Assembly (NCBI RefSeq): GCF_000775285.1
Contig: NZ_JJML01000003.1
Location: 62,635 to 126,634, forward strand
Direction: 5' to 3'
Length of the DNA stretch: 64,000 nucleotides
Source of the DNA: Neosynechococcus sphagnicola sy1
Lineage (GTDB): Bacteria > Cyanobacteriota > Cyanobacteriia > Neosynechococcales > Neosynechococcaceae
Part shown: in pieces, positions 18,007 through 27,350 of the stretch
Layout of the letters: each line of letters starts with the position of its first letter
Position numbering within the stretch: the stretch's first letter is position 1
The notes under the pieces: generated by a model
The model's database searches: none
Told to the model about the DNA's origin: nothing
Seen by the model: only the letters and a program-made list of their open reading frames with translations
Made by a program: the position numbers and the translations under genes

Positions 18007-21000
18007 ATGCAAAGTCCTCAAACTACCGGATTTAGCCTCAGTACCCTATCGATTCGTCGGCATATTGGTGTTTTGATGCTCACCCTAACAGTCATGATTC
18101 TGGGGGTGTTCTTCATGATTCAATTGCCTGTTGATCTGCTGCCTTCGATTACCTATCCCCGAATTGGGGTGCGGCTGGATGCACCGGGAATTTCCCCAGA
18201 AGTGGCAGTGGATGAAATTACCAAACCGCTGGAAGAGGCACTGGCAACCACCGATGGAGTCGTGCAGATTTACTCTCAAACCCGTGAGGGGCAAGTCAGC
18301 CTAGACTTGTTTTTCCAGCCAGGAAACAATATCGACCAGGCACTAAACGATGCCACCGCCATTTTCAACCGTAACCGGAACCGATTGCCCGACGACCTCG
18401 AAGCGCCTCGAATTTTCAAAGCCGATCCCAGCCAGCTCCCTGTTTATGAATTTGCCCTCACCTCTCCCTCGCTGCGGGATGTGGATCTGCGGGTGTTTGC
18501 CGATGAGGAACTAGCCCGTGAATTGAGCGTGGTGCCAGGAGTTGCTTCAGCAGACGTTTCCGGTGGGGTGCAGGAAGAAATCCGGGTTCAGATTGATTTA
18601 AACCGCTTGCAGGCGCTAGGGGTTGGGTTAAAGGATGTATTAGATGGACTGGAGCAACGCAACCAGGATGTTTCCGGTGGAAGGATTCTAGGTCAATCAT
18701 CGGAGCCGTTAACCCGTACAGTTGGTCGGTTTCAGAATGTGGCGGAGATTCAGGATTTGACCTTTGAGGTGGGAAGTCAGCAGTCACCGGTTAGCAGCCA
18801 GCCATCGGGAGGAAGTGCTCAGCCCCCAGTTCTGCAACGGGTTTATTTGCGAGACTTTGCGGAAGTGATTGATGGCACAGAAGAGGAGCGGGTACTTGTT
18901 AGTCTGAACCAGGAAAAGGCGGTCAAGGTCAGTATTCTGAAACAATCGGAAGCCAACACGGTTAACGTGGTGGATGGAGTTAAGCAGCAAATTGAAGCAT
19001 TGCGCCGATCGGGTTTGATTCCAGTTGAAATGACATTGAGACCGACGCTGGATGAATCGATATTCATTCGCAACTCCCTGGCAGATGTAATTAGTTCGGG
19101 ATTGTCTGGAGCCATTTTGGCGGCGATCGCTGTGCTGATTTTCTTGGGATCTCTGCGACAAACATTGATCATCGCGTTGACCATTCCCCTCTGCACCTTG
19201 GCGGCGGCGATCGTCATGAAGTTGTGCGGGTTCTCGCTGAATAGTTTTTAGTTTCGGGGGGGCTGGCAATTAGCATTGGTCAGGCGATCGACACCTCCGT
19301 GGTGATTCTAGAAAACATCAGTAAGCGGGTCGAATCATTACCACCAGTGATTGAGAATGGATCCTCCAGCCAGAACGGACACAATGGTTCTCAGGCTCAA
19401 TCCTTAATTGCAGCGGTTGAATCCAGCAGTCAGGAGGTTGAATCTTCACTGGTTGCTGCGACGGGTGCCAATTTGGTTTCCGTGCTTCCCTTCGTGCTGA
19501 TTGGCGGGTTTGTCTCTTTGCTATTTAACGAACTGATTCTGACCATTTGCTTTGCTGTCGTTGCCTCACTGTTGGTCGCCATTACCGTGGTGCCAATGCT
19601 GTCTGCCCGACTCTTGGCAATTCGGTGGTCCAGCGGGATGCATCGATTCTGGCTGCTGCGAGCGTTTAATCGGCGGTTTGAGTGGGCAACTTGGGCATAC
19701 GGCAGAACCTTGGCTAAAGTGGTGCGTCGTCGCAGGCTGGTGATCCTGGTGGCTTTTGTTGTTCTGGGCGGGAGTAGTCTGTTGATGGCGGGTCAAATTC
19801 CCCAGGAGATTTTGCCTCGGATTAATACCGGACAAGCCAATGTGAATGTTATTTTTCCTCCCGGCACTTCTCTGGAAACCAATCGCAAGGTGATGGCTGC
19901 CGTGGATCAGGTGTTGCTGCAGCAGCCAGAAACGGAGTATGTCTTTACGACAGCGGGGGGATCTCTGTTTGCTAATTTTATTTCTTCTAATCCAGCGCGG
20001 AGTTCCAGCACTGTAACCCTGAAGCCTGGGAGCAACATTACGGAGTTCAGCGATCGCGCCTCACGGGAAGTCAACAAGCTCAACCTGGCAGGAATTCGTG
20101 TGAGAGTTTCGCCCGGTAGCGTACGCGGTTTGAACTTAAATAACTCGCCGTTGCGCGGGGCAGATGTGGATGTAGTGCTCCAGGGACAGGATCCCGAAAC
20201 CCTACGGCAGGCTGGACGACAAGTGCTGGCAGCCTTGGATGAACAGGTAACCTTGGCGAGTTTTCGCCCCGATGCAGACGATCGCCAGCCCGAAGTTCAG
20301 ATTCTGCCTGACTGGGAACGGGCTAAAGCCTTTGGGCTAACAATCCAGGACATTGGCAATACCATTCAGACCGCGATCTCGGGTTCGGTGCCTACCCAGC
20401 TACAACGAAATGAGCGCTTGGTGGATGTACGGGTTCAGTTGGATAAAACCTTGCTCCAGGAACCTTCTCAACTTCAGCAACTGCCTCTTTTTGTGGACAA
20501 CAACATTCCAATTCGCCTCGGCGATGTTGCCAAAATTCAGGAGGGGCGTGCTCCCGGTGAAATCCAGCGGATTAACCAGCGTCCTGTGTTTCTGATCGCT
20601 GGCAACCTCAACAAAGGTGCCAGTTTGGGAGCTGCCCTAGCGGAGGTACAGCAAGTGGTTGCCGGTTTAGACTTACCAGAGGGGGTGACGTTACAGCCCA
20701 GCTACGCGGGCAGAACCAGCCAAGAGCTACAGGAGGCGCTCAAAGTCTTGGGATCATTGGCAGCATTTCTGGTCTTTGTGGTGATGGCGGTGCAGTACAA
20801 CTCCTTGGTTGACCCATTGGTGATCATTCTGACCATACCCCTGGCACTGGCAGGGGGAATTCTGGGGCTATATGTGACGGGAACAGCAATCGGTATTACG
20901 GTGCTGGTCGGGGCGGTGCTGCTGGTGGGGATTGTGGTTAACAATGCCATCATCATGGTGGAGCTGGCAAATCAGATTCGGGAAGAGCAGGGGTGCGATC

Positions 21001-21302
21001 GCCTCACCGCCATTCTAAAAGCTGCCCCCGATCGCCTCCGCCCCATCATGATGACCACGATTACAACCGTGATGGGCTTATTTCCACTGGCACTGGGAAT
21101 TGGAGAAGGCGCAACGTTTCTACAACCTCTGGGGGTGGTAGTGTTTTCTGGGTTGTCCCTGGCAACTCTGCTCACCCTGTTCATCGTTCCCTGCTTCTAT
21201 GTTCTGCTCCATGACCTGTTTCAGGTCAATGTGCGTCCTAGAGAAATGCTCAAACAGGGGCGATCGCTACTCGCCAAAGCCACTTACTTACCTGACAAAT
21301 AA
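18007..21302 (+). pseudogene. RND efflux pump (AcrB/HAE1 family), split by frameshift at 19245-19262
   Basis: Two reading frames together make one complete RND transporter of about 1097 residues. The first (18007-19251) holds the first membrane helix, porter subdomains and helices up to LCGFSLNSF, then a stop. The second resumes as GGLAISIGQAIDTSVVILENIS and runs to the end. Removing one T from the T5 run (19245-19249) and one G from the G7 run (19256-19262) restores LNSFSFGGLAISIG, the expected helix 4 sequence. Both changes are homopolymer overcalls, so sequence error is as likely as inactivation. It should work with the adaptor gene upstream. Confidence 0.85.
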
Positions 21303-21361
21303 TTGTTGTGCAACGCCAGTCAGTGATCTTGCGAGGCAACTGTTTTGCTATATTTCTCTTC

Positions 21362-21490
21362 TTAATGGTTGCCACAGTTAAATTTAGACGTGGGCACTTG
21401 ATTCCCTCCAATCATCGTGTCACTTTCCCAATGACCGATCTCAGTCTTGTCAAATGATGAACGACGCGATTCAACATCCATCCTTTGTTG
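21362..21490 (-). mobile_element. IS30-family transposase remnant
   Basis: The minus-strand frame reads VESRRSSFDKTEIGHWESDTMIGG and then stops after KFNCGNH. The IG(H/D)WE(S/G)DTMIGG block is the first catalytic-Asp motif of IS30 transposases. Only about 40 residues remain and the rest of the gene is absent. It lies just upstream of a nif-type promoter module, at the boundary between the efflux genes and the nif-associated genes. Confidence 0.65.
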
Positions 21491-21501
21491 AGTCGTGGCT
21501 A

Positions 21502-21685
21502 AAATACTAGCCCCCTCATCCATAAAAACTCACTTCGCGCTTGAGAAATACCTGTCCCCTAGCCCTAATATTTACTTGAACCCATTGCAATCAGACAGTT
21601 TGAGCAAGTGAGTACAGGACTAATGGGGTTGAGTAGATTCGATGGGATGATCGCTACGAGTTAGCTTGGAGGCATCTGATATAAG
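21502..21685 (+). promoter_or_regulatory. nif-type promoter module in front of the gene at 21739
   Basis: Boxes AATACTAGCCCCC, AAAACTCAC and AATACCTGTCCCC have their reference C at 21507, 21529 and 21551 (22-bp period). GTGAGTAC follows at 21608-21615, 64 bp after the last box. The extended -10 TGATATAAG is at 21677-21685, with TATAAG starting 65 bp after that. ACAGGACTAATGG follows the GTGAGTAC core and matches the other modules. Confidence 0.7.
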
Positions 21686-21738
21686 AAAGAGCAGCCCCAT
21701 GATTGGTTTCATCGCCATTATGCCGCGCCTCTAAGCCT

Positions 21739-22248
21739 ATGCAAATTTGTTTTAAGCCTCAGTCCAGCCCTGAACCGACGCTATCCTGGTATAACTTGCC
21801 TGGTGAAGTCAAACGTTTGCTGATTGCGGCAGCGAATACCTGGGAAGATACGGTACAGTCCCAGGGCTATATCCAGCAAGCACTGACGATCTCTGGTGCC
21901 TCTCTGGATGTGTTAGTCGCTGCCTACCGCTATTTCTTCTATAAGCACAATGATGCCGCCGCTCTCCAAATTGCGACCCAGGTGATTAAGCAAATCAGAC
22001 TGTTAGAGGCGCTGCCTGAGTCGTGGGAGTTGCTGGCACCGATCCTCAGCAGTCGGAAGGAAGAACCCAGTATCCGATTGTATCTCAATGCTTATGCGGC
22101 TTCTGGATTGGTTCTGGCACGGACGGGTGAGATCGAGGAGGCAACCGTGATCACCGCTCGTGTCAGCGAAATCGATGATAAACGAGAATTTGGGGCAACC
22201 ACAGTGTTACACATTCTGACTCACCCAAACGATGAGGAGGACGATTGA
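21739..22248 (+). CDS. Unknown helical protein at the head of a nif-associated gene group
   Basis: I do not recognise this 169-residue protein. It looks all-helical and TPR-like (WYNLPGEVKRLLIAAANTWED; VLVAAYRYFFYKHNDAAALQIATQVIKQI; LNAYAASGLVLARTGEIEEATVITARV) with an acidic end (NDEEDD). The frame is open to a TTG at 21703, but ATG 21739 starts the conserved-looking part. It is preceded by a nif-type promoter and followed closely by a cupin gene, two small genes and modABC. A scaffold or accessory role in nitrogenase maturation is only a guess. Confidence 0.65.
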   Translation: MQICFKPQSSPEPTLSWYNLPGEVKRLLIAAANTWEDTVQSQGYIQQALTISGASLDVLVAAYRYFFYKHNDAAALQIATQVIKQIRLLEALPESWELLAPILSSRKEEPSIRLYLNAYAASGLVLARTGEIEEATVITARVSEIDDKREFGATTVLHILTHPNDEEDD

Positions 22249-22265
22249 CTGTGGTGGAGACAGCG

Positions 22266-22877
22266 ATGAAACATCGAGATTTACTGGTTACAGAAAACGG
22301 ACGGTGGCAGACTTGTAAGCCTGCGAGAGAATGGGACTTGCTCCGCACGCCTTATCGGTTTCATCGCTTTTTGACAGAGGTGGAGGATGTGTTGGAAGCG
22401 GCGATCGATGAAACCGATTGTTTGCCGCAACTCTGGCTACTCGTGCGCCGATTCATCACAAATTCCTACTGGCTACAGACGCAGTTTATTGAACCCAGCC
22501 CTGACACAGGCACTGGAGTCATCGTGCTGTATGACGAAATTGGTTATCCACTGACCGTGCAGATTGCCACTTACTTACCCGGTACACGATCGTCCATTCA
22601 CAATCACGGAACTTGGGGTGTTGTTGCAGTGTTCAAGGGAGAAGAAAAAAATACCTTTTGGCAACGGAATCCCAAGCCACAGTTCCCAGATTGGATAGAG
22701 CCAACGGCTGAAGTCACTTTATTGCCAGGAGACATCATCAGCTTTACTCCCGATGCAATTCATGGTGTTGAAGCCGCTGGTGATGAAACGACCGTTACCT
22801 TCAGTCTCTACGGCGAAAACCACCATTCCAAACGCTTTGAGTTTGATCCCGTGACTCACACCGCCAAAAATTTCTAA
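22266..22877 (+). CDS. Cupin protein, cysteine-dioxygenase-like
   Basis: This 203-residue protein has a cupin barrel with the first metal motif in SSIHNHGTWGVVAVFKGEEKNTFWQ and the second in LLPGDIISFTPDAIHGVEA. The HxH...E...H set would bind iron. The layout is that of the cysteine dioxygenase/thiol dioxygenase superfamily, but the substrate cannot be read from the sequence. The frame is open to 22245. I prefer ATG 22266, with GGTGGAG 6 bp upstream. Its position between a nif-promoter-driven gene and modA suggests a role in sulfur or metal supply for nitrogenase, which is inference. Confidence 0.75.
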   Translation: MKHRDLLVTENGRWQTCKPAREWDLLRTPYRFHRFLTEVEDVLEAAIDETDCLPQLWLLVRRFITNSYWLQTQFIEPSPDTGTGVIVLYDEIGYPLTVQIATYLPGTRSSIHNHGTWGVVAVFKGEEKNTFWQRNPKPQFPDWIEPTAEVTLLPGDIISFTPDAIHGVEAAGDETTVTFSLYGENHHSKRFEFDPVTHTAKNF

Positions 22878-22903
22878 CCTCCACATCCCTTTATTCAAAA
22901 ATC

Positions 22904-23158
22904 ATGATGTCAGACCATCGCCAAGACCAATACTTTAACCTGATCGATCAATTGCTCAAATGTCCCAATGGGCAGGAGCCAGAGGTTTTAGATAGTCAAC
23001 CAGAGTTGCTCGATGCAGGATTAGTGAAATCATTGATGCAAGTGGCAACCATGATGGCCCATCAAGATCATCAAGATGCCGCTAAGTTTCTAATTTTCAT
23101 AGCGCGACAACTTAGTAAAGAACTGGGTTTGTATCCTCAAGTTTCACCAGAGTCGTAG
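22904..23158 (+). CDS. Small conserved-looking helical protein
   Basis: This 84-residue protein reads DQYFNLIDQLLKCPNGQEPEVLDSQPELLDAGLVKSLMQVATMMAHQ, a segment also known to me from N-termini of larger cyanobacterial TPR/CHAT proteins. It stands alone here, 26 bp after the cupin gene and 20 bp before the next small gene, likely in one transcript. Its function is unknown. Confidence 0.6.
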   Translation: MMSDHRQDQYFNLIDQLLKCPNGQEPEVLDSQPELLDAGLVKSLMQVATMMAHQDHQDAAKFLIFIARQLSKELGLYPQVSPES

Positions 23159-23178
23159 ATAGCTAGATAGAGGGGCTG

Positions 23179-23496
23179 ATGCTTTTAGAGTTGACCATCA
23201 CAGAAATAGGACAACGGGCGATCGCGTTTCTTGTGGATGATCTGGAGATTCCAACGGATGATCGCGATTGGTTCTCCGTCTTGACTGTGCGCCCGGTGGG
23301 GGAAACCTGGCATGTCGTTGAAGTTGGTGTGGAAGGCCTGCCAGATAAATGGGTCTTGCAAGTTTACGATACCGGTGAATGTGACCCCAGCTATACCTTT
23401 AGTTCTCCCGTTAATGTGACTGAGACCGATACGGGATTGCAGGATCTGCCAGAGGCGATCGCCCAAATTCTCGCCACCGAACGCATCTCTCGTTAA
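23179..23496 (+). CDS. Small unknown protein
   Basis: This 105-residue acidic protein alternates beta-type and charged segments (WHVVEVGVEGLPDKWVLQVYDTGECDPSYTF). I recognise no family with confidence. It faintly resembles GvpO-type proteins, but no gas-vesicle genes are nearby. It is 20 bp downstream of the preceding small gene, with GAGGGG before the ATG, so it probably belongs to the same operon. Confidence 0.55.
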   Translation: MLLELTITEIGQRAIAFLVDDLEIPTDDRDWFSVLTVRPVGETWHVVEVGVEGLPDKWVLQVYDTGECDPSYTFSSPVNVTETDTGLQDLPEAIAQILATERISR

Positions 23497-23607
23497 TTAT
23501 AAATTTAAGGGTCAGGAGTGAATTTTATTAGCTCTAAAGGTGAAACAAGAGTCAATGACTTTAGAAGGAAGCCAGGAGTGAAGAAAGCTTCCAGCATGGC
23601 TTTCTCC

Positions 23608-23630
23608 CTTAATTGAGGCGGTCAATTAAG
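23608..23630. promoter_or_regulatory. 9-bp inverted repeat upstream of modA
   Basis: CTTAATTGA and TCAATTAAG are perfect reverse complements around a 5-nt centre, 56 bp before the modA start. This could be an operator for a dimeric regulator. No T-tract follows, so it is unlikely to be a terminator. Confidence 0.4.
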
Positions 23631-23685
23631 TTGGTAGAATCACCCCAACTTCCATCGTTTAGCTCGTCATTCTAGAGGGGATTGT

Positions 23686-24477
23686 ATGAGGAGTAAACAG
23701 TTTCTAATTTTTCTCAGCGTAGCGCTGATCAGCTTCTTGCTGGTGCCTGGTTTAAGGCTAGTCAATCCTGAGCCAGCCCAAGCCACCACGACTCTACTAG
23801 TTTCGGCGGCGGCTAGTTTGAAAGAGGTGCTAGAGGAGATCAATCCGCTGTATCGCAGAAACCACCACGATGTGAACCTGACCTTTAACTTTGGGGCATC
23901 GGGTGCCTTATTGCAGCAGATTGAGCAGGGAGCCCCCGCCGATATTTTTATTTCCGCTGCCAAGGGCCAAATGGATACATTGGATCAGAAAGGAGCCCTG
24001 GTTCCTGGTACCCGTACCAACCTGGCAGCCAACAAGTTGGTGCTGATTGTGCCCAATGGCTCTGCAGGTGTCGTCAGCTTCGATAGTTTGAAACTGCCTG
24101 AGGTGAAGCGGATTGCGATTGGTGAACCTCGGAGCGTTCCGGCAGGGCAGTATGCGGAACAGGTTTTGCAAAAGCTGAATTTGATGGATGCAGTAAAGCC
24201 CAAGCTCGTCTATGCCAACAACGTACGGCAAGTGTTAGCAGCGGTTGAAAGTGGTAACGCCGAAGCAGGTTTGGTTTACCTCACGGATGCAAAAATCTCC
24301 AGCAAGGTGAAGATCGTCGTCATTGTCGCGGATTCCTATCACTCGCCGATCGTCTACCCAATGGCAGTACTCAAGAGTAGCAAAAACATCACCGCTGCTA
24401 AAGCCTTTGTGCAATATCTGACGAGTAGTGAAGCGAAAAGTGCTTTGCGAAAGTATGGGTTTAGTGTGCCGAAGTAG
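23686..24477 (+). CDS. modA: Molybdate ABC transporter, periplasmic binding protein ModA
   Basis: The 263-residue protein has a cleavable signal peptide (about 1-33, ending PAQA) and the ModA body LLVSAAASLKEVLEEI...FNFGASGALLQQIEQGAPADIFISAA. The Ser and Ala/Gly residues in SAAASL and GASGAL line the molybdate site in known ModA proteins. It captures molybdate for the FeMo-cofactor. Its stop touches the start of modB. It lies between the small nif-associated genes and modB/modC and is probably cotranscribed with them. Confidence 0.93.
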   Translation: MRSKQFLIFLSVALISFLLVPGLRLVNPEPAQATTTLLVSAAASLKEVLEEINPLYRRNHHDVNLTFNFGASGALLQQIEQGAPADIFISAAKGQMDTLDQKGALVPGTRTNLAANKLVLIVPNGSAGVVSFDSLKLPEVKRIAIGEPRSVPAGQYAEQVLQKLNLMDAVKPKLVYANNVRQVLAAVESGNAEAGLVYLTDAKISSKVKIVVIVADSYHSPIVYPMAVLKSSKNITAAKAFVQYLTSSEAKSALRKYGFSVPK

Positions 24478-24482
24478 TGTAC

Positions 24483-25208
24483 ATGAATGACGCGGTCTCC
24501 CTACCCCTCGACCTGTCTCCGCTCTGGATCTCTCTGAAAGTCTCGCTGTTGGCAACGATCTTTACCTTCTTTGTGGGTATGGCGGTTGCTTACTGGATGT
24601 TGGGTTATCGAGGTAAGGGGCGATCGCTGCTGGAAGGGCTTTTTGTCTCCCCGCTGATTCTGCCACCTACCGTGGTTGGTTTTTTACTGCTGTTGTTCTT
24701 TGGTAAAAATGCCCCCGTCGGACAACTGCTGATGTCAGTGGATCTGAGTGTGGTTTTTACCTGGTATGGGGCGGTGATTACTGCAACGGTGGTGTCCTTT
24801 CCCTTGATGTATCGCACGGCATTGGGTGCTTTTGAACAAGTTGACGGGAACCTCCTGGCTGTTGCCCGGACGTTGGGTGCCTCAGAATGGACAGTCTTTC
24901 GTCGGATTCTACTGCCCCTGGCGTTACCCGGAGTGGTTGCCGGAGCCGTGCTTGCCTTTGCTCGTGCCCTGGGTGAATTTGGTGCCACGCTGATGCTGGC
25001 GGGTAATATTCCTGGACAGACGCAAACGATTCCCATGGCAATCTATTTCGCTGTGGAAGCGGGTGCCATGAATGAAGCCTGGTTTTGGGCCATTGTGATT
25101 ATGCTGATTTCGCTTTCGGGCATTTTTGCTGTCAATTTTTGGCAGGAGCAGCAAAAAAACGCGGCGCATCCAGTTCAATCGATCCAGGAATTCAGCCTCT
25201 GTCACTAG
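24483..25208 (+). CDS. modB: Molybdate ABC transporter permease ModB (probably the front half of a ModBC fusion)
   Basis: The 241-residue permease has about five membrane helices and the cytoplasmic EAA-type loop (EQVDGNLLAVARTLGASEWTVFRRILLPLALPGVVAG). A GTG at 24477 is an alternative start and overlaps the modA stop. Near the end an A7 run (25153-25159) lies where the frame would need to move by one to enter modC. With six A residues the two genes become a single frame reading Q-Q-K-T-R-R. modBC fusions are known in Anabaena, so the stop at 25206-25208 may be a sequence artefact. Confidence 0.85.
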   Translation: MNDAVSLPLDLSPLWISLKVSLLATIFTFFVGMAVAYWMLGYRGKGRSLLEGLFVSPLILPPTVVGFLLLLFFGKNAPVGQLLMSVDLSVVFTWYGAVITATVVSFPLMYRTALGAFEQVDGNLLAVARTLGASEWTVFRRILLPLALPGVVAGAVLAFARALGEFGATLMLAGNIPGQTQTIPMAIYFAVEAGAMNEAWFWAIVIMLISLSGIFAVNFWQEQQKNAAHPVQSIQEFSLCH

Positions 25209-26340
25209 AGCGACAGTTCATACCCCGATCTCCGCACCCCCACAGTCCGATGCCTCACCCAATGGTTTGTCCGGTCTGGTTGTTAACGTGCAAAAACGAC
25301 TTGCCAATTTTGACCTGGATCTGGCGCTCAACGTCACCGAATCCACGCTGGGCATCTTGGGCGGATCAGGAGCGGGCAAAAGCATGCTATTGCGGTGTCT
25401 TGCAGGGATGGAAAGCCCCAGCAAAGGTCAAATTGTCTTGAATGGGAGGGTGCTGTTTGATGCCAAAAGCGGGATCAATGTGCCGAGCCGCGATCGCCGG
25501 ATTGGGTTTCTGGTACAAAACTACGCCCTGTTTCCTCACATGACGGTAGCAAAAAATATTGCCTTTGGTTTGCCTAAAGCCCTTTCTGCCAGACAAGTTC
25601 GGCAACGGGTGGAAGCCCAATTGGCAGCGGTGCAGTTACAGGGATATGGCGATCGCTATCCCATCCAACTCTCTGGTGGGCAGCAACAGCGAGTGGCCTT
25701 GGCACGAGCACTGGCAAGTGAACCGGAACTGCTGCTCCTGGATGAACCCTTCTCAGCGTTGGACACGCATCTGCGTAGCCAAATGGAACAGGAGATGGTT
25801 ACACGCCTACGCACCTTCAATGGAGTAAGCCTTTTTGTCACGCACAATTTAGAAGAGGCATACCGGGTTTGTCAGGATTTGCTCGTGCTGGAGCAGGGAC
25901 ACGCCGTTGCTTACGGTGCCAAGTACGACATTTTTGAACGCCCTGGTCTGTTGGGGGTGGCTCAATTAACAGGGTGCAAGAACATTTCTGCTGCGGCAGA
26001 GATAGCAGCACAAACAGTTCTGGCAGGCGATTGGGGGTTGCCCTTGCAGGTGGTTGATTCCATCCCCGATCGCCTCGCCTATGTGGGTATTCGCGCCCAC
26101 CAAATCCGGTTCACTGAACATGCCAACCAGTGCAACACGGTTCCGTGCTGGTTGGTTTCCACCAGCGAAACGCCGCACCGCATGACCGTGTTTCTCAAGT
26201 TCAATACCCAGCCTGATCACCCACAGGACTATCACGTGCAGGCAGAAGTCTTCAAGGAAAAGTGGGAAATGCTCAAGCAGAAACCCTTGCCTTGGTTCGT
26301 GCAACTCGATCCGTTGCGGTTAATGCTATTAGAAGCATAG
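25126..26340 (+). CDS. modC: Molybdate ABC transporter ATPase ModC (no ATG start; probably the back half of a ModBC fusion)
   Basis: The ATPase has Walker [10 protein letters not shown], the signature LSGGQQQR, Walker [14 protein letters not shown], the switch His in FVTHN, and a C-terminal TOBE/Mop-like domain. It energises molybdate import through ModB. The frame is open from 25126 inside modB, but no ATG precedes the ABC domain. Only TTG 25267 or GTG 25288 could start a separate protein and neither has a clear ribosome site. This and the A7 run at 25153-25159 argue for a single modBC gene spanning 24483-26340. Confidence 0.85.
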   Translation: MLSIFGRSSKKTRRIQFNRSRNSASVTRATVHTPISAPPQSDASPNGLSGLVVNVQKRLANFDLDLALNVTESTLGILGGSGAGKSMLLRCLAGMESPSKGQIVLNGRVLFDAKSGINVPSRDRRIGFLVQNYALFPHMTVAKNIAFGLPKALSARQVRQRVEAQLAAVQLQGYGDRYPIQLSGGQQQRVALARALASEPELLLLDEPFSALDTHLRSQMEQEMVTRLRTFNGVSLFVTHNLEEAYRVCQDLLVLEQGHAVAYGAKYDIFERPGLLGVAQLTGCKNISAAAEIAAQTVLAGDWGLPLQVVDSIPDRLAYVGIRAHQIRFTEHANQCNTVPCWLVSTSETPHRMTVFLKFNTQPDHPQDYHVQAEVFKEKWEMLKQKPLPWFVQLDPLRLMLLEA

Positions 26341-26448
26341 GCTCAAGGTTAGCGGTAAGTCAGGTAAGCCGCGATCGCCGTGACGAGAAACCTCCCATGA
26401 ACAGAGTTAACCAGACCTGAATACGATCTCCCCTTCGTCGAACTGACG

Positions 26449-26862
26449 TTAACCAGGAGCAGTGGCCCGATCTCGGGGACAAGTCTGTAAATCTTGGGCT
26501 GTATCCGCTGACTGGAGACCAATCCAAGCATCGATGATGGCCATATCAAAACCCACGGCTCGCAGATTGCCAACCTGAATCAACGGACGACGAATCAGCA
26601 GCGGATTTTGCACCATCCGTAGCAGTGCCGTATTTTCATCCATGTTTTCAGGGATTACATCCCCTGCCTTAACTGCCGGAGCTGATCGATTGAACCAGTC
26701 TGCAACAGGGAGTGTGCCAAAAAAGAGACGGAGGGTTTCGACTGTCCAGGATTCGGTGAGTAGATTATGTGCCTGTACATTATGTCCTGCGGCTTTGAGC
26801 AATGCTTTTTGTTTGGTGTTGTTGATGCAGCCTGGTTTTTCGTAAAAAATAACGATCTCCAT
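26449..26862 (-). CDS. Nitrogenase-associated ArsC/Spx-fold protein
   Basis: The 137-residue protein has an arsenate-reductase-like thioredoxin fold, MEIVIFYEKPGCINNTKQKALLKAAGH, with a single Cys in place of a CxxC. VETLRLFFG...PVADWFNRSAPAVK and NPLLIRRPLIQVGN follow. This is the layout of the nitrogenase-associated protein family found beside nif genes. The second in-frame ATG (26862) has AGGA at proper spacing. It is downstream of the unknown gene at 26925-27278, which follows a nif-type promoter module. Its biochemical role is not established. Confidence 0.78.
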   Translation of the reverse strand: MEIVIFYEKPGCINNTKQKALLKAAGHNVQAHNLLTESWTVETLRLFFGTLPVADWFNRSAPAVKAGDVIPENMDENTALLRMVQNPLLIRRPLIQVGNLRAVGFDMAIIDAWIGLQSADTAQDLQTCPRDRATAPG

Positions 26863-26924
26863 ATTCATTCCTGTTCCATGATGGTTATATAGCCTTGAAC
26901 ATCTGTTCTGTAGAGCGATGCAAC

Positions 26925-27278
26925 CTAGCTGTCAGGGGTCTGAGCCGGTAAGAGTCTGTGCAGTTCTAACCAGAAGCGAGGTGCGTCTTGTTTCAATTTT
27001 GACTTTGGATCGCGGAGTAGGCGAGTGGCATTCATGCAAACGGGTTCTGCCAGTCCCATATACCGGGAGATGTTTCTGAACGCTTCTTTTTGGGCAGAGG
27101 CAGCCTGAAATAGTGTGTCAAGACAATAAATCGCGATGTAATCTAAGCGTCTGGGTGGTTGTCCCCAATGAGCCGTGATTAGCTTGATGTGGCAATGACG
27201 CAACAAACTGCCAACTTGAGGGTAGGTGCGCTCGATCAGCGTTGTGAATTCTTGGATCAGATGGGTTTCCGTTAGCAT
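26925..27278 (-). CDS. Unknown protein, first gene after a nif-type promoter module
   Basis: This 117-residue protein is basic and mostly helical (THLIQEFTTLIERTYPQVGSLLRHCHIKLITAHW; YIAIYCLDTLFQAASAQKEAFRNISRYMGL). I know no domain for it. It starts about 130 bp downstream of a CTGAGTAC box with two 22-bp-spaced upstream boxes and precedes the nitrogenase-associated ArsC-like gene by 62 bp. This makes it a candidate accessory nif gene. Confidence 0.6.
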   Translation of the reverse strand: MLTETHLIQEFTTLIERTYPQVGSLLRHCHIKLITAHWGQPPRRLDYIAIYCLDTLFQAASAQKEAFRNISRYMGLAEPVCMNATRLLRDPKSKLKQDAPRFWLELHRLLPAQTPDS

Positions 27279-27350
27279 AATGAGTCAGGTGGGTAGTTTT
27301 GTCGATAACTCTAACTTGAGTGCTACCGTCACTGCATTACAAACTTTGTT

